Origin: Dichomitus squalens LYAD-421 SS1 | Lineage: Eukaryota > Basidiomycota > Agaricomycetes > Polyporales > Polyporaceae | Reading direction: 5' to 3' | DNA length: 64,000 nt | Assembly (NCBI RefSeq): GCF_000275845.1 | Contig: NW_006766920.1 | Coordinates: forward strand, 1 to 64,000 | In this document: piece after piece, positions 12,457-24,279 of the stretch | How positions within the stretch are numbered: position 1 is the stretch's first letter | How the letters are laid out: each line of letters opens with the position of its first letter | The notes under the pieces: generated by a model | The model's database searches: none | Told to the model about the DNA's origin: nothing | Seen by the model: the letters and a program-made list of their open reading frames with translations, nothing else | Program-made: the position numbers and the translations under genes

Positions 12457-12931
12457 CAAGGCGACATTAACGTCGGAGCTTCCGAGTAAGTGGACCGCCG
12501 GGTCGGCTGGCCGTCCGCCACTCTCAGCTCAAGCTTGAGCTCGCATGTAAGCCACGAACACGCTTCCTATTGTCAATTTCTTGCTAGCACCAACCGTCCC
12601 CTCCAACTGCCCTATGCTTCGGCCATCCATAAGCGGGAGGGTGGAATCGATCGCCTTCAGAAACGGTGGAAATGGATGATGACCCAGAGCAGTGTGTTTG
12701 GGGAACCAGCGAGAACTCGGACAGATGCGAGATGTAGCGTAGATGCATCATCTGATCTCTACGTCTGTAGGAGCAGGAAGGACGAGCGCATATACACAAA
12801 TAACATATGAGCTCAAGCTGGGCAGTTTCACCCTGCGAGGCCCCCTGCGCTCCCAGGCCTTACCACGGTAGTACGCGGTCGACTATTCTACGCGAGGGAC
12901 TACAATGCATCACGTATTAACCCCTCGAAAA

Positions 12932-12976
12932 GGTCAGACCCGGTTCAAACCCAAAGTCAGACCCTGGGGTCAAGCC
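12932..12976. repeat. second copy of the hairpin-type repeat
   Basis: Contains GTCAGACCCTGGGGTCAAGCC, which matches 12,438-12,458 except for one extra G. An upstream GTCAGACCC word is repeated within the unit. It is about 500 bases from the first copy. Confidence 0.65.
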
Positions 12977-15902
12977 GACAGCGCCAAGGGGGCGAATCTT
13001 GACCCGCACACCTCTGGTGAACCTGCGCCGCCCGTTAAGCGCTGAGTTGATGGCGAAGGTCGATACGGTTTCAGACGGTGTAGGATGGAACTCAAGCAGA
13101 GCCTGCCATAGACTTTGGCACCCCCCGAAGCTGAAGAGCGTGCCCGGTTGAACACCTCACGGCAACAATCCCCACTCCCCTGGGTCCATCCAGGGCTTCC
13201 GTTCCACCAAGTAGTTGAACCATGAAGAGACTACTCACCACGATGAGATTGGCTTGATACAATACTGGGGGATGCAGGATGGTCGCGGGTCATATCCGTA
13301 GATTCCTCCCAAAGAGGGTTCCCTAAGTACGCAGCAAGTTCCCAGATAGCAAGAGAGAAAGACAGACAAGACAGAAGACAGATAATACGGAAGCTGAGAG
13401 CGTGGAAGAGAGGAGTTTCGGACAACCGTTTCAGCCCAAGTGCCACCATCGCGGCTGTCCTATAGATTGAAACGCCGATAGTCGGCGCTGAATATGTGCC
13501 CTCGCGAAACGAGCTCTCTTCTAATCACAGCCACCCAACCAGAGAACTCCGAAAAGCTCCGACAGAAACCCTCTATGTCGACGTCACTTATTAGAGGCAC
13601 GCCTCTCCTCAAGCTCTTCCCACCTAACACTGCCATGAGGGTGTCTATGTCATCATTATGTGCATTGCGCGGCAGTCTAAGTATGGAGAGCTTGATGAGC
13701 GTGATGCACAAACACTTGATCTGTGGAGACAGTCTGGGCGTATCTGTTTACGTCTTGTCATAAGTATGGTATGTACTGCTCGTCCCGCCACTAGTGTGCT
13801 CGCGACCGCCTCACGCGCGTGCCAAGGGACACACCCCAATTTTCCCCTAGGCATCTCGCTCTGGAATGTCGTCTTCTCGGGCCCGCTTTCCTTGTTGCAC
13901 ACTTGCATATGAGGTCAAACTGGACGTCGACCACTCACTTGTCCGTCACCCGTCGACTACGGACGGCTGCGCCGGCGCACTACCCGCAAGAGTCGTTGTA
14001 GACGCTTCGGGACAAAACCGCGAAGAAACATACAACCACATTGTTATATCCGGACTAGCCCTGACCACCCTACCTTTCATGAGCTTTTGGATGGTATGTA
14101 CGGCTCGAAATTGGAACCATAAATGCTCGTAACGTATGTGCATTGATGTACGAAGGGTTTGTGGCCAGAGAGTGCCCAGTACGGCGGCGACAGAGGGACT
14201 GTCCCGAGGACCGCCTCGTTACTGTAGGCACACTGGAAGCACAGACTTTTTGCATGACAGTCAAACTCACGCCCTCCGAAGACGCATCACAATTTGGCAA
14301 CCATTCAGTCTCTGGTAGCAAAGCATGCCTATGTATGTCGTTATTGATCTAATCTGAAATATCCTGCTCCTGCTAACCCGAAACATACCGACGGCTGGGA
14401 TCTATGGGCGCTCGTCCGGCGTGTGCGTCTCTCAGGTCGCAATTATCTCTTCTGCAAATCGCATATGCACTGGACTCGCGGTTGCAGGCCACACCACACA
14501 CAGACATTCTTTCTACTGGCTTTGTGCCTAAACCAAGTGTTGGCGAACGGGGACCGACCCCAGCTTGTCCCCAGCTTGTAGACTAGGAGCCCATTACGGC
14601 ATCCTATGACAGAACCTCTACCTTCTAACGCTCGAGATCTCGGCCAGCGATCCATATCTTGGAAGCAGAGAGGCCGGTGGAATGTCGCTGTGATCGGCAA
14701 GTAAGGTCGGATCACATATCGCTTTGTATAAATTGTTGCACTGAGCCGTGGCTTCGTGGCCTTCCTGCAGGTGTGGCTTTCGGCTCCAACATAAGCAATC
14801 TCCACAATTATCGGTTTACATGTCTCCCACAAATTGGTTCCGGAGGTACCGCCTCAGTGGGGGCTCCAGACGCTAAGTTTAGCCGCAATTATGTCCAAAC
14901 ATGTCTAGTTCCCTTTCGAGGTGATGCGATCTCCTTCACCCTGCTTTCTTCATCCTGCTGACAGCACATAAATGTCAAAAGGCAGGTACACGATGGAAGT
15001 TGTGGGTTTCAGCGACACCAGATCCGTCAGCTATCTCCAAGGAGCGGAAGGATCTTCCCTCCGTTCGCGCACTGCGCACTTCCCTTGTCTTCTTCTTGGC
15101 CACACAGACGTACCTGGTTACCTTGTACTAACTACTTACTCAAATTCATGTAGCCGGTCCTATTGTTCGCGCTAAAAGCTCACGACAAATCATTCCATAT
15201 CTCCTATCGCATCCGATGTGCGTTGCATCTTCCTCGCGGCGCAGCCTCCGCAATGTCTTGGGGCTGCTACACCAGCCTGCTTAGGTATAACCCCGCACTA
15301 GCGTCTGTCTATTATCGTTCGCGAAACGGCGAAGCCGGGCTCACTTTAGCCCAGCTCATGCTTGGTGCTCAGGCGACGCGATTTCGACGGCATGTTCACG
15401 CATCTTGTGGGACGCGAGTCTATCGCGGAAGCAAATTCGTATCCGCTCAAACCGGACAGTTCCAGTCATCCTCCCATCGTACTCCGGGTCCGCCTCGGGT
15501 ATGGTCTAGTAGATCGAGATCGCCCAGCACGGTACGCCCACAATGTCGCCCTAATTGTTGCACTTCATGTCACGCTCTAACGGCGAACTTCCGTTTCCTG
15601 CAGGGAGAGCACAGGGTCTCCGACTGCTGGAATGCCTCCTGCACTTCATACGGATCGCTTCACGGTAAGCTCTTGTTCTATGCCGTTGGGAATAAACTCG
15701 GTGATCGTTTCCTCGCCAGATGCGGTCTGCACTACATGTACTCGTGTACTGGGTCACTGACGGTCAGACTCAAGGCACGTTGCTCCCTCTCGCACCGTGA
15801 CTAGCCCCGGGATAGTTCTCTCCCAGCCTCAAACTCAGCCCCCGGCGCGATTCGCACCCCGCGTCCCAATTATCGTCCGCTGCTCGCCCCGTCCGCCCCG
15901 CG

Positions 15903-17382
15903 ATGGCATATGCCCACGCTGCCCCTCACCAATCTCTGTCGAACTGTCCGTCGCCGCTGTCTGGCGCTACTCCGCGCAAGCCCGACATACTCCGCGGGTG
16001 GATCAAGACTGCGAGGGACGCGATGCTCGTCTTCGAGGCGACCCGTGCAGGCATCGTTCCACGCGTCACTCGGCGATTCCACGAGCTGGAGAAGCGGGAG
16101 ATCATCCAGAGCGGTGCAATCCTTGTTTTCACCGAGGAGGAGAGCGGTATCAAGAGGTGGACGGATCCGTACCTGTGGTCGGCGTCGCGCATGCAGGGAA
16201 ACTTCTTGGTGAGTATGATTGCTAGCCACCATGCTTCAGGGAAGGGAACGACGGTGCTAAATATGTTATAGATGTATCGCGAGAGAGAAGACAGTTGTCC
16301 TGAAGCGGACGCTCCCTACCGCTGCTCTGCCATGACTCCCCTCTCGGACGCCGATGATCAGGAAGCAGACAGTGAGCTGGAGTACTACATCCTTGGGAGC
16401 TGGAACAAGGGCAAAGGGTTGAAGAAGGACGGACTCATGAAGAAGGTCAGTATGCTTCGTTTGCCAGCTTGTACAGGGTGGAGTTGAGTGACCGAGGACG
16501 TCCATAGACAACCTCAATGTCCATCGAAGACACGACGTACCACCTCGTCTCCTACTATTACCCTTCTGATGTCCGCTCTGGATTGCTTCGGACTCCATCC
16601 TCTATGCCGGAGCTAGCATGCTTAGAAATTAGCCCTGCCATGAAGCTCGGCTTCTCCCATACTCGCCATCTGCACGCAAGCCGTGGAAAGCGGGGAAGGC
16701 CACCACGATCGTGAGTTTCCGCTCAGTTCACCTAGTTTGTGACTGATCAACATCAACTGTTAGGAGTCGTAGCGGGGAGACTAGTGCACATAATCCTGAG
16801 GTGCAGGTTTCTCCGACGTCGCACTCCGCCCCTACGTCACCCGTCGAAGTGCCTTCTCTTCCAGAGCGCTCTCTATATCGCCATTCATCTGCGACGCTTA
16901 TTACCACCCCTAACTCGTCTTCTTCACCTTCTCCACGCTCGCGTTTCCATCCTTACGCTCATGGAAATGCTGCATCCTCTCCCGAACTAACATTACGAAA
17001 CACTCCTAACCATGGCCTTGATTCGGGGTTAAGCGTCTCCGCGAAGTCTCAGACACCGATGGCACACGACCATTTGGCCTTCCTACGCGCCCCAGACTCC
17101 TCTTGCGAGACATGGCAAAGCTCACCCTCTGCACTCTTACCTTCCATGCCTATCGAAGAGATCCGATATATGCCAACCACTTTCCATCTCGACGCAATGT
17201 TTGGTCCTATGGCATACCAGGAAGAAGCATACGCGCACGACGCTGAGGCCCAACAACAACTTCTCCACACCTGGGAGCCCATCATGGCGGAGACTCGCCT
17301 CATGATGTTGGGCTCGCGTCCCGCCCCGGATGCACTGCAATACGATCCGTACCGTGGCGGGCCATCTATGTACTATCGCTGA
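15903..17382 (+). CDS. Gti1/Pac2 (WOPR) family transcriptional regulator with AT-hook
   Basis: Member of the fungal WOPR DNA-binding family (Wor1, Ryp1, Mit1, Pac2, Gti1), whose members control morphology, development and virulence switches. The start at 15,903 opens MAYAHAAPHQS. The first WOPR half reads GWIKTARDAMLVFEATRAG and ESGIKRWTDPYLWSASRMQG, followed across an intron (16,210-16,271) by MYRERE. The second half reads GLKKDGLMKK then TYHLVSYYYPSDV, typical of the second globular lobe. After it comes KRGRPPRS, an AT-hook core, joined over a third intron to a Ser/Pro-rich tail (SSSSPSPRSR) ending GGPSMYYR. TGA at 17,380-17,382. Four exons, about 420 residues. It is expected in the nucleus. 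Which WOPR subfamily it belongs to cannot be settled by eye. Confidence 0.93.
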
Positions 17383-18072
17383 TATAAGGCGAGCCCACCC
17401 AAGATCTCCTCCACGTTACGAACCTGGTGACTCTTCTTCTCATAGTATAGTTGCACGACATTGCAACAAAGGCTCGATGTGTACACAGGAGTCAACGATA
17501 CGCTAACATCTAGCGTAAGTAAGGCGTGTATATGTATAACGTAGGCGAAACATGTCCATGTGCATAATCCAATACTGTAATGAACGCACTAAGCCAGGTC
17601 CGAGAAGAAGCGTACAAGATCATGATATAAAAGGTAAGACGCTCAACGTAAACGTGGTCCACATTGTCCCTAGTCAGATGATTACAGGAATAAGAACTGG
17701 ATCGCCGCTGATGATGATAGGAGGAAACAAGTTCGCATACGAAGATGGTCGCCGTCAGCTTTTACGTTCTTGATAACTGTCACGGCATATGAGATGAAGT
17801 GCTTAGGGCAGACGTAAACGTGAATCTCACCTTGTAGCATTCAACGTCTGCCCTAGAACGGGAGCCAATGCACCAACTTTAGCTGTAGGGCAGGAAAACC
17901 CCTTTCCGTCCGTCCTGGAGGAATTGGATGCTACTGCGGGTAACGCTGCGAACTTGAGCGTGGGATTGCGGTAGTCCTTCCTGAGATTCTGCTCGAAGAA
18001 CGAGAGCGGTACACGGTGACCATTACTCGGAGAATAATCCCTCGTCTGGTAGTGGCTACCAAAGCATGTCTT
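17383..18072. other. intergenic between convergent genes
   Basis: About 690 bases between the WOPR gene (plus) and a secreted-protein gene (minus), which converge here. Small ORFs only; nothing recognised. Confidence 0.6.
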
Positions 18073-19898
18073 TTATAGGTCCCAGGAGTTGTTGTACAAA
18101 GTCTTGCTGGGTCCGATGGGTGAATCGAGAATGTGAGCTTCGGCGCCTAGGTCAACTGAAATCCCGGTAAATATGTCGACGCATCCGGATGCTCCAGCGC
18201 TCGTCGAGTTACTATTACTCGGAGATATAGTTCCATTCATCGCAGCGACGAGGGAAAGATCAGCCTCTACGTAGGCATTCAGATCAAGGGAAATGGTCGC
18301 GCTCTGGCCCAAAACTGTGAGACCAAAGGCAATCTCGGGTATCATGTGTGCGGATAGCTGCATCTCAGCAGTCACGTCCGTCCCTGCTGATAGCTTGATG
18401 TCTAAGCCCATAATGTGGTCAGCACGGAACCAGACTCGAAAATGTCAGGCGTACTTGAGTTTGCCGGCGTAATCGAGCCGTTGATGGCCTGTGATTGTGG
18501 ATAGTTGAGCTGAACAGAGGAAGTCGCATAGGAGATGTCGACGTCCAATTCTGTATCCGCTTCGACAGATGCGTCTGCCTGCCCGTAGATGGAAAATGAG
18601 GGGCCGAGCGTGAAGACCTTCCCAAAGTCCAGGCCTGGAAGGCCGATTGTGAATAGTTGGATCTGTTCTGTGCTGAGTTTGCCCTGTACACATCACCGAG
18701 CCATGGGTCGAAGCCTCACGCAGACGTTTTGTACACTCACTGTTATATCTGCATTGATGCTAAGTGTGCTCTGAATGGTTGCATCCAGGGCAACGGCGAG
18801 GTTGATGTCGGAGAATTTGATGCTCGAGAGTAGGCCAGAAAGACTGACAGTGTAGTTCATAGAGCCAGTCACAGTACCGTTGAGATCGACACTGATTTGG
18901 CCATTGAAGGCAGGAACTGCTCCAGATTGAGGACAGGAGATGGAGTCATTGAAGAGGTTCACGTGAAACGCGTTCTCTGGTAGGGTGATATTGTGCGATA
19001 GAGTGTCGTCTGGCAGTACTGGAGAAGTCCTCTATTCTGAGAATGGGCACGTTGAGCCGACTACCTGGGAGACTCACGCTGCAGCGCCTCTAGGGCAGTC
19101 GCATCAGTCCCACTGGGAAGAGACCCACAGTCGACGCCTGGATGCATCGTGCTCTGAGGGCCGCAATCATCGCTGCGCCGAAAGGTCTGCTGTCGAAGAT
19201 TGCTGACGCCAGGTGTCGAGGAAGCAACCAGGACTACTGATATGTCTCCATGTCTAGAACCATGTTAAGCATCAGTGCCGTAACGATTGCAGGGGCTGAG
19301 ACGTGATTTACTGGCTGGTATTGACATGTGCGAAGTCAGTGGACAGGCTTATGCCGTTCACCGTCCTCTGCCACGGATCCTCACGGCGTTCGAACAAAGA
19401 TTGCTTGCTTGTCGGAATGGTCTGGTTTGCGTGGTCCCAGAAGCGTGTCACAATGGCGAAGGGCTCAGTACTACACTGCAGAGGACTCGCGTTCAGCCTT
19501 CTTTGCATTGACGGTGTTTCTGCTAGACCTACGTCGTCTGGCAATCGGACTAGCGTATTCTCTGCACCATTAAGGTGCAAATGTCCGCATGTGCTGGTAT
19601 TGTGACACACAGCGCGGATATCTTGGTCCGCCGAGGTACGATCGCATTCAAGGATAGTCCATCCCCCCGCAATGGTCAAGTCCGATATTCCGCTCTGCGC
19701 CCCAGTCTATCAAGCCTAAGGTTCAGTGAGTTGTGGTGATATACAGGAAGAGATACTTGCTACTTGTATTGTGCCCACGCCGTTGAGAGACGAGACATCC
19801 CATTGACACTGGCCGGTATGGCACGGTCGGCTCCAGTCATTGGCCGCTAACGTCGAGATGGGGAAGATAGCAGCTAGGAGAAGAGCGAGGACGGGCAT
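18073..19898 (-). CDS. secreted beta-rich protein, paralog of the gene at 34.3 kb
   Basis: Unknown function. The start at 19,898 gives signal peptide MPVLALLLAAIFPISTLA followed by ANDWSRPC. Conserved blocks shared with the 34.3-kb gene: ANDW-[SR]-x-PC-x3-GQC-x-WD; GWTILECD; DQDIR; LVRLP; PFAIVTR; ISLSTDF; SCPQSGAVPAF; LPGLDFGKVFTLGPSFSI; AHMIPEIAFGL; GCVDIFTG. Ends NNSWDL with TAA at 18,073. A 53-bp intron near 18.41-18.47 kb rejoins the frame. The region 18,985-19,310 has splices I could not resolve fully, so partial decay there is possible. The post-signal part is Thr/Ser/Asn-rich with alternating hydrophobics, suggesting a beta-structured extracellular or wall-associated protein. I recall similar basidiomycete proteins labelled DUF7223, but have not verified this. 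Confidence 0.8.
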
Positions 19899-21435
19899 TA
19901 CAATTGTAGTCAATGTACGGGAGAGCAAATCCACTGAAGAGAGCTGACCTCAGACCATATTGAGCTTTTAAAGACCTTGACCGAAGCGGAGGGAAGGAGC
20001 TACCACGCCCCCTGTAGAAAGCCAGAATACCCCTCTCCCAGACTCGCCCACAAACGCGGTGCGAGCGCGATTCCAGCGCGGATCCGGCGGTCCTCCCCCT
20101 CGCAAAGAGTCGTGATGCTGCAGCGGGCATCCAGTGGATATGATTAGATGATATGTGAAGTGGGACATGTCCTCTGCTTCTTCTGGTAGCTGTGCAATGG
20201 GAAACAGGATGAGTCCAGCCATACGGAAACGCCGCCCATGTGGTATGCAGCACTGCAACTGACCTCTATTCACATACGGCTCGTGCGGTTTGACACTAAT
20301 CTCGTGTGCGTTGAGGAGTCAGGAGCATAGTTCTCGAACATAACTTTCTTTGTGGTGGCCGAAAGCAATGATCATTGATCGTTACGGCGCGACAAGTCGC
20401 TGCCAGTGCCTGAGGACACTGTCGCAACAGTGTGGCTCATCTTGATAGGAGAGAACGAACCTGTACCCCCTCTCTATTAACGACGAGAGTCCATACTTGC
20501 GACTCAACGGTACACCAGTCAAGAGAAGTGGCTACGTAGAAGTGAGGAACCTGCTTGTTCAAAGTGCGCTCCTTAGACTTGGACCGTAGCCAGCTGTCTT
20601 TTTCCCACGGTTCAAGTAGCGTCTTGGAGGCTTCGTCTCGCACGCACAGGCTCACTGGACTTCCTGCTGAGCTGAACTCGGGTTCTCACCGAATTGCGAA
20701 GACGGCTCGGTCCGCCCAAGAAGACAGATCCAGCCATTCTCGAGACGGAGGGGTGTCCTCGATTGAGAAGCGGAAGACAGGTGGTGAGGTGGTGCACACA
20801 CACCTGTAGCGATCTACCGCGTAACACCCACGTCCACAGAGGTCACCTCGGCCACCGAAGCGGCTGGGGCGCGATGCGGAGAATTTCAACCTGTGGAAAC
20901 GGCATCGCGTGTCTGAATGTCTCGCCAATGCGTCCACTTGCACTGCGACATTCAGCGCGGTCCAGACGCTTCCCGGGGTCCAGCTTCTAGACGTTGGAGC
21001 ACAGTAAGTGTTTTTACAAGACGTTTCAGGCCAAAGTAGAAGGATCCGGGACAACAACCACTTAGAGGAGGGACACCTACGACATAGGACGGAAGTGAAA
21101 ATGATGATAGGCGGAGACAGGTCATGAATTGCATGAACTTGTGGCTGATCGTCAAAAACTGCTTGGGGAGTCGACAAATGATGATCAAAAAAGTAGTCCA
21201 CTCAGCTACTTACGAGTATGCGGTCATTGAGAGTACCGCACGTTAGGGAAGAGCACGCTGACGGGGATCCGGAAGGAAATTTACTTATCTTGGACCGAAC
21301 CATTGCACCTGTACTCGCTTCCACTTCAACAAGATGTCATGCGGTTGTTGACTCGATCTTGGGCAGCTATACAGCCGTTAAATGATTTGTCGGTTCCTCT
21401 TATACCAACATCACGCTCGGCGCATCGAGGCAATG
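19899..21435. other. intergenic / possible gene relic on minus strand
   Basis: Contains two minus-strand frames, about 21,200-20,690 and 20,655-20,437. Their translations (PPVFRFSIEDTPPSREWLDL; LEPWEKDSWLRSKSK; HFYVATSLDWCTVESQVW) have coding-like composition but resemble no family I know. They could be two exons of one small gene or a decayed gene. No clear start or complete splice chain was found. Confidence 0.35.
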
Positions 21436-21464
21436 GATGACTTTCCATAAGCTATCTACGGCTC

Positions 21465-21478
21465 TACGGACGTCCGTA
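21465..21478. repeat. terminal palindrome, left copy
   Basis: Perfect 14-bp palindrome TACGGACGTCCGTA inside the left inverted repeat. The same 14-mer recurs in the right repeat at 24,239-24,252. It could be a recombinase or transposase recognition site. Confidence 0.75.
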
Positions 21479-22893
21479 AATCTCTAAACAGACCGATTTG
21501 GGCAAGGGGCAGTGTTGCCGACACCAGATCTGAACTCCGCTGAAGAAATTTAGGATACGGACGTCAAAATCTAGGAGGGGGGTCCGACCCCCCTTTCTAA
21601 ATCTCTAAGGCCCTGGTCGGCAACATCAACCCTGTGGGATCAACCCAGGGTGGCTCCTGCCAAATGGCAGCCAGGTTGATCACACAGTTGATCTGTCTCC
21701 GAACGCCCTCCGAACGGTCGGTCCTTTCCTTAATCCGGTAGCATCTCGGCCAGATAGCGCCCGCTGGTGTCTGTCACCATCACCTCATTGACGCCCTCAG
21801 CGTCTTGGGCTTAACTGCTTATCCTACTTCACAAACATGTCGTGAGCCTTCGAATTTCTGAATATAGTCATATCAATGCATAGGGTACATGACTATTGAC
21901 TTTTCCCGGAAATTTTATCCATAGAGCCCAACCTGAGATCTCAACTAGCCAAAGTGGCTGAAAGTCACACAGCGATAAGACAGGGTGACGCATCACGACA
22001 ATCCCATAAGCGCCAGGGCTGAGTCAGCGCTTTCCGGAGGGGTTCCGTGAAGCGCTCGATATCAACCCATTCACCGCGTTTTGGGCCCTCCTGGTTCACG
22101 GGCGAGTTGCTGCGAATAGATGTGTACTCAGAGTCTGGTTGGAGGCGTAACTAACAGGCAATTCACGCTCTAAACAAATCAGAATACCTGTGAATAATGC
22201 ACTTGCCGAGATGAGGTTGCAGTTCAAGTAGATGGTCTGGTCGAAGGTTCAAGTAGACGGTCAATTTCAGGCTGGATCAGGCGACCTGTTCGATGGTATA
22301 GACCCGTCCTGAATATCAGCTAAATCATCATATATTTCAATTCGTTATCCCATATTCCTAGAATAGAAGTTACGACGAAAATGCATATTATGATAGCTAT
22401 TACGGCGACATCATATCGTAAATACAGAAATCCTACAGTACTAGTGATATCGCAAGTCCATCGTGGGCCATCGATTCGCATGCTCGCAGTCTTACACCCT
22501 ACTTCATACTGCTCATTCCAGTGACAGTTAAGACGAGAGATGACATATAGTCTGGTAGTGCTCACCATACTTTTAGTCGTAGTCAAGAAGTCGCGAGAGG
22601 AGTGGTCTGAACAGGTAGCATATAGCCACGACAAGTATGAGAGGACATGCGTATAAGCACTCACCGCTGCCTAAAACAACGACCACACAACCATGGTAGA
22701 GCTAGTCCATAGGCACACAAATGAGTATAGTTCCTGAGGTTATGGGCTAAGCATACCTATTGCCAGTTTCCACAAAGTCCGCCGCCGCCGCCTGTGACTC
22801 AAGGGAACCTCTGAAAAGCGGCATTTGATAGAATTCCATGCGAGTCAGAAGGAGCCTGACTAAGGCATAAAGGAGAACACTTACTGAGCAAGA

Positions 22894-23532
22894 NNNNNNN
22901 NNNNNNNNNNNNNNNNNNNNNNNNNNNNNNNNNNNNNNNNNNNNNNNNNNNNNNNNNNNNNNNNNNNNNNNNNNNNNNNNNNNNNNNNNNNNNNNNNNNN
23001 NNNNNNNNNNNNNNNNNNNNNNNNNNNNNNNNNNNNNNNNNNNNNNNNNNNNNNNNNNNNNNNNNNNNNNNNNNNNNNNNNNNNNNNNNNNNNNNNNNNN
23101 NNNNNNNNNNNNNNNNNNNNNNNNNNNNNNNNNNNNNNNNNNNNNNNNNNNNNNNNNNNNNNNNNNNNNNNNNNNNNNNNNNNNNNNNNNNNNNNNNNNN
23201 NNNNNNNNNNNNNNNNNNNNNNNNNNNNNNNNNNNNNNNNNNNNNNNNNNNNNNNNNNNNNNNNNNNNNNNNNNNNNNNNNNNNNNNNNNNNNNNNNNNN
23301 NNNNNNNNNNNNNNNNNNNNNNNNNNNNNNNNNNNNNNNNNNNNNNNNNNNNNNNNNNNNNNNNNNNNNNNNNNNNNNNNNNNNNNNNNNNNNNNNNNNN
23401 NNNNNNNNNNNNNNNNNNNNNNNNNNNNNNNNNNNNNNNNNNNNNNNNNNNNNNNNNNNNNNNNNNNNNNNNNNNNNNNNNNNNNNNNNNNNNNNNNNNN
23501 NNNNNNNNNNNNNNNNNNNNNNNNNNNNNNNN
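22894..23532. other. assembly gap (639 N)
   Basis: Run of 639 N. The 22 bases immediately left (22,872-22,893) and immediately right (23,533-23,554) of the gap are identical, so the gap sits on a repeat or on an unmerged contig overlap. Any frame drawn across it is meaningless. Confidence 0.99.
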
Positions 23533-24238
23533 GGAGAACACTTACTGAGCAAGATGTGTCTGGGAACCCATGCATGAGTTCGAGGCCGTACCCAGATAAG
23601 GTGATGGAAGGAGGTCAAGATGCAAAATCGGCAAAGTCGAGCGCCGCCAGCTTGATATCTGAGGCTTTCTGGTTGAACCCGCCTGACTACTCCCAGTAAG
23701 TAAGGGTGCTAACCGTAGACATATATTAAGATACTCACAAGCCGCAACCTGCAAGTCGATTTGAGGTTCGGATAGACTATAGTACACTATTACATTAAGG
23801 CGATTTGCAATGCCTTCATGACGCAAGCGTATGCCGGAGTTGAGACATAGACTACATATCAGTATGTCCTCTATTTATGTCTGTTTACATCGAATAAGGC
23901 GTTCGACCGGGTCTGCCGTTCGCACCCCTTCAACTAGCTGGTAATCGCTGATACTTGCTCACATACCCGCGCTTGAACCAGAAGGGCCTAAAACGCGGTG
24001 ATTGATCAACCCAGGGTTGATGTTGCCGACCCAGGCCTAACGGGCCGTAGACAGTCCGTAGACCTCGGCATACGGTGCCGTGACCACGAGAAAGGAAGGA
24101 GCCATCATGACAAAGCGAACTGCATGCCAAATACAGACATGACATAAGCCACTCCAGTCACGTGCTGATGATGAGCAGAACATGCCGCCTGTTTAGCGCC
24201 CAAGATCCACAGACTGTTTCAAACCCCGCCTAGAAATC

Positions 24239-24252
24239 TACGGACGTCCGTA
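24239..24252. repeat. terminal palindrome, right copy
   Basis: Second copy of TACGGACGTCCGTA, inside the right inverted repeat of the 2.84-kb element. Confidence 0.75.
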
Positions 24253-24279
24253 GAGCCGTAAATCCTTATGGAAAGTCGT

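Larger units (their letters stand above)
12150..15902. other. 3.7-kb gene-poor interval between divergent OSH1 and WOPR genes
   Basis: No recognisable gene. ORFs of up to about 210 codons occur (for example on the plus strand at 15,163-15,804), but their translations are rich in Cys, Arg, Ser and His, resemble no family and lack coding character. The stretch holds two related GC-rich repeat units (12,412-12,456 and 12,932-12,976) and short repeated words (ATGGTATGTAC near 13,766 and 14,091). As the upstream region of a WOPR master-regulator gene it may be regulatory. Confidence 0.55.
21436..24279. mobile_element. 2.84-kb element bounded by imperfect inverted repeats
   Basis: The left end (21,436-21,483) and right end (24,232-24,279) are inverted copies, identical at roughly 40 of 47 positions. 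Each contains the 14-bp palindrome TACGGACGTCCGTA (21,465-21,478 and 24,239-24,252). Further in, 21,611-21,645 is an inverted match to 24,003-24,037 (shared TCGGCAACATCAACCCTG), and 22,066-22,104 matches inverted 23,967-24,005 (shared CACCGCGTTTT). The order is the same from both ends. No transposase frame is visible outside the N gap. It is either a non-autonomous TIR DNA transposon or two related elements in opposite orientation. I could not identify a target-site duplication. Confidence 0.65.

Noticed and set aside
13766..14107. Repeated word ATGGTATGTAC-GCTCG as possible transposon ends
   Set aside because: Only about 17 bases match, in direct orientation, with no extended similarity around them.
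15163..15804. 213-codon plus-strand ORF just before the WOPR gene
   Set aside because: Cys/Arg/Ser/His-rich translation with no family motif, and no splice link into the WOPR gene. Its length is near chance expectation for this amount of DNA.
22747..23618. ORFs spanning the N gap
   Set aside because: They are open only because N cannot encode a stop. There is no evidence of coding.
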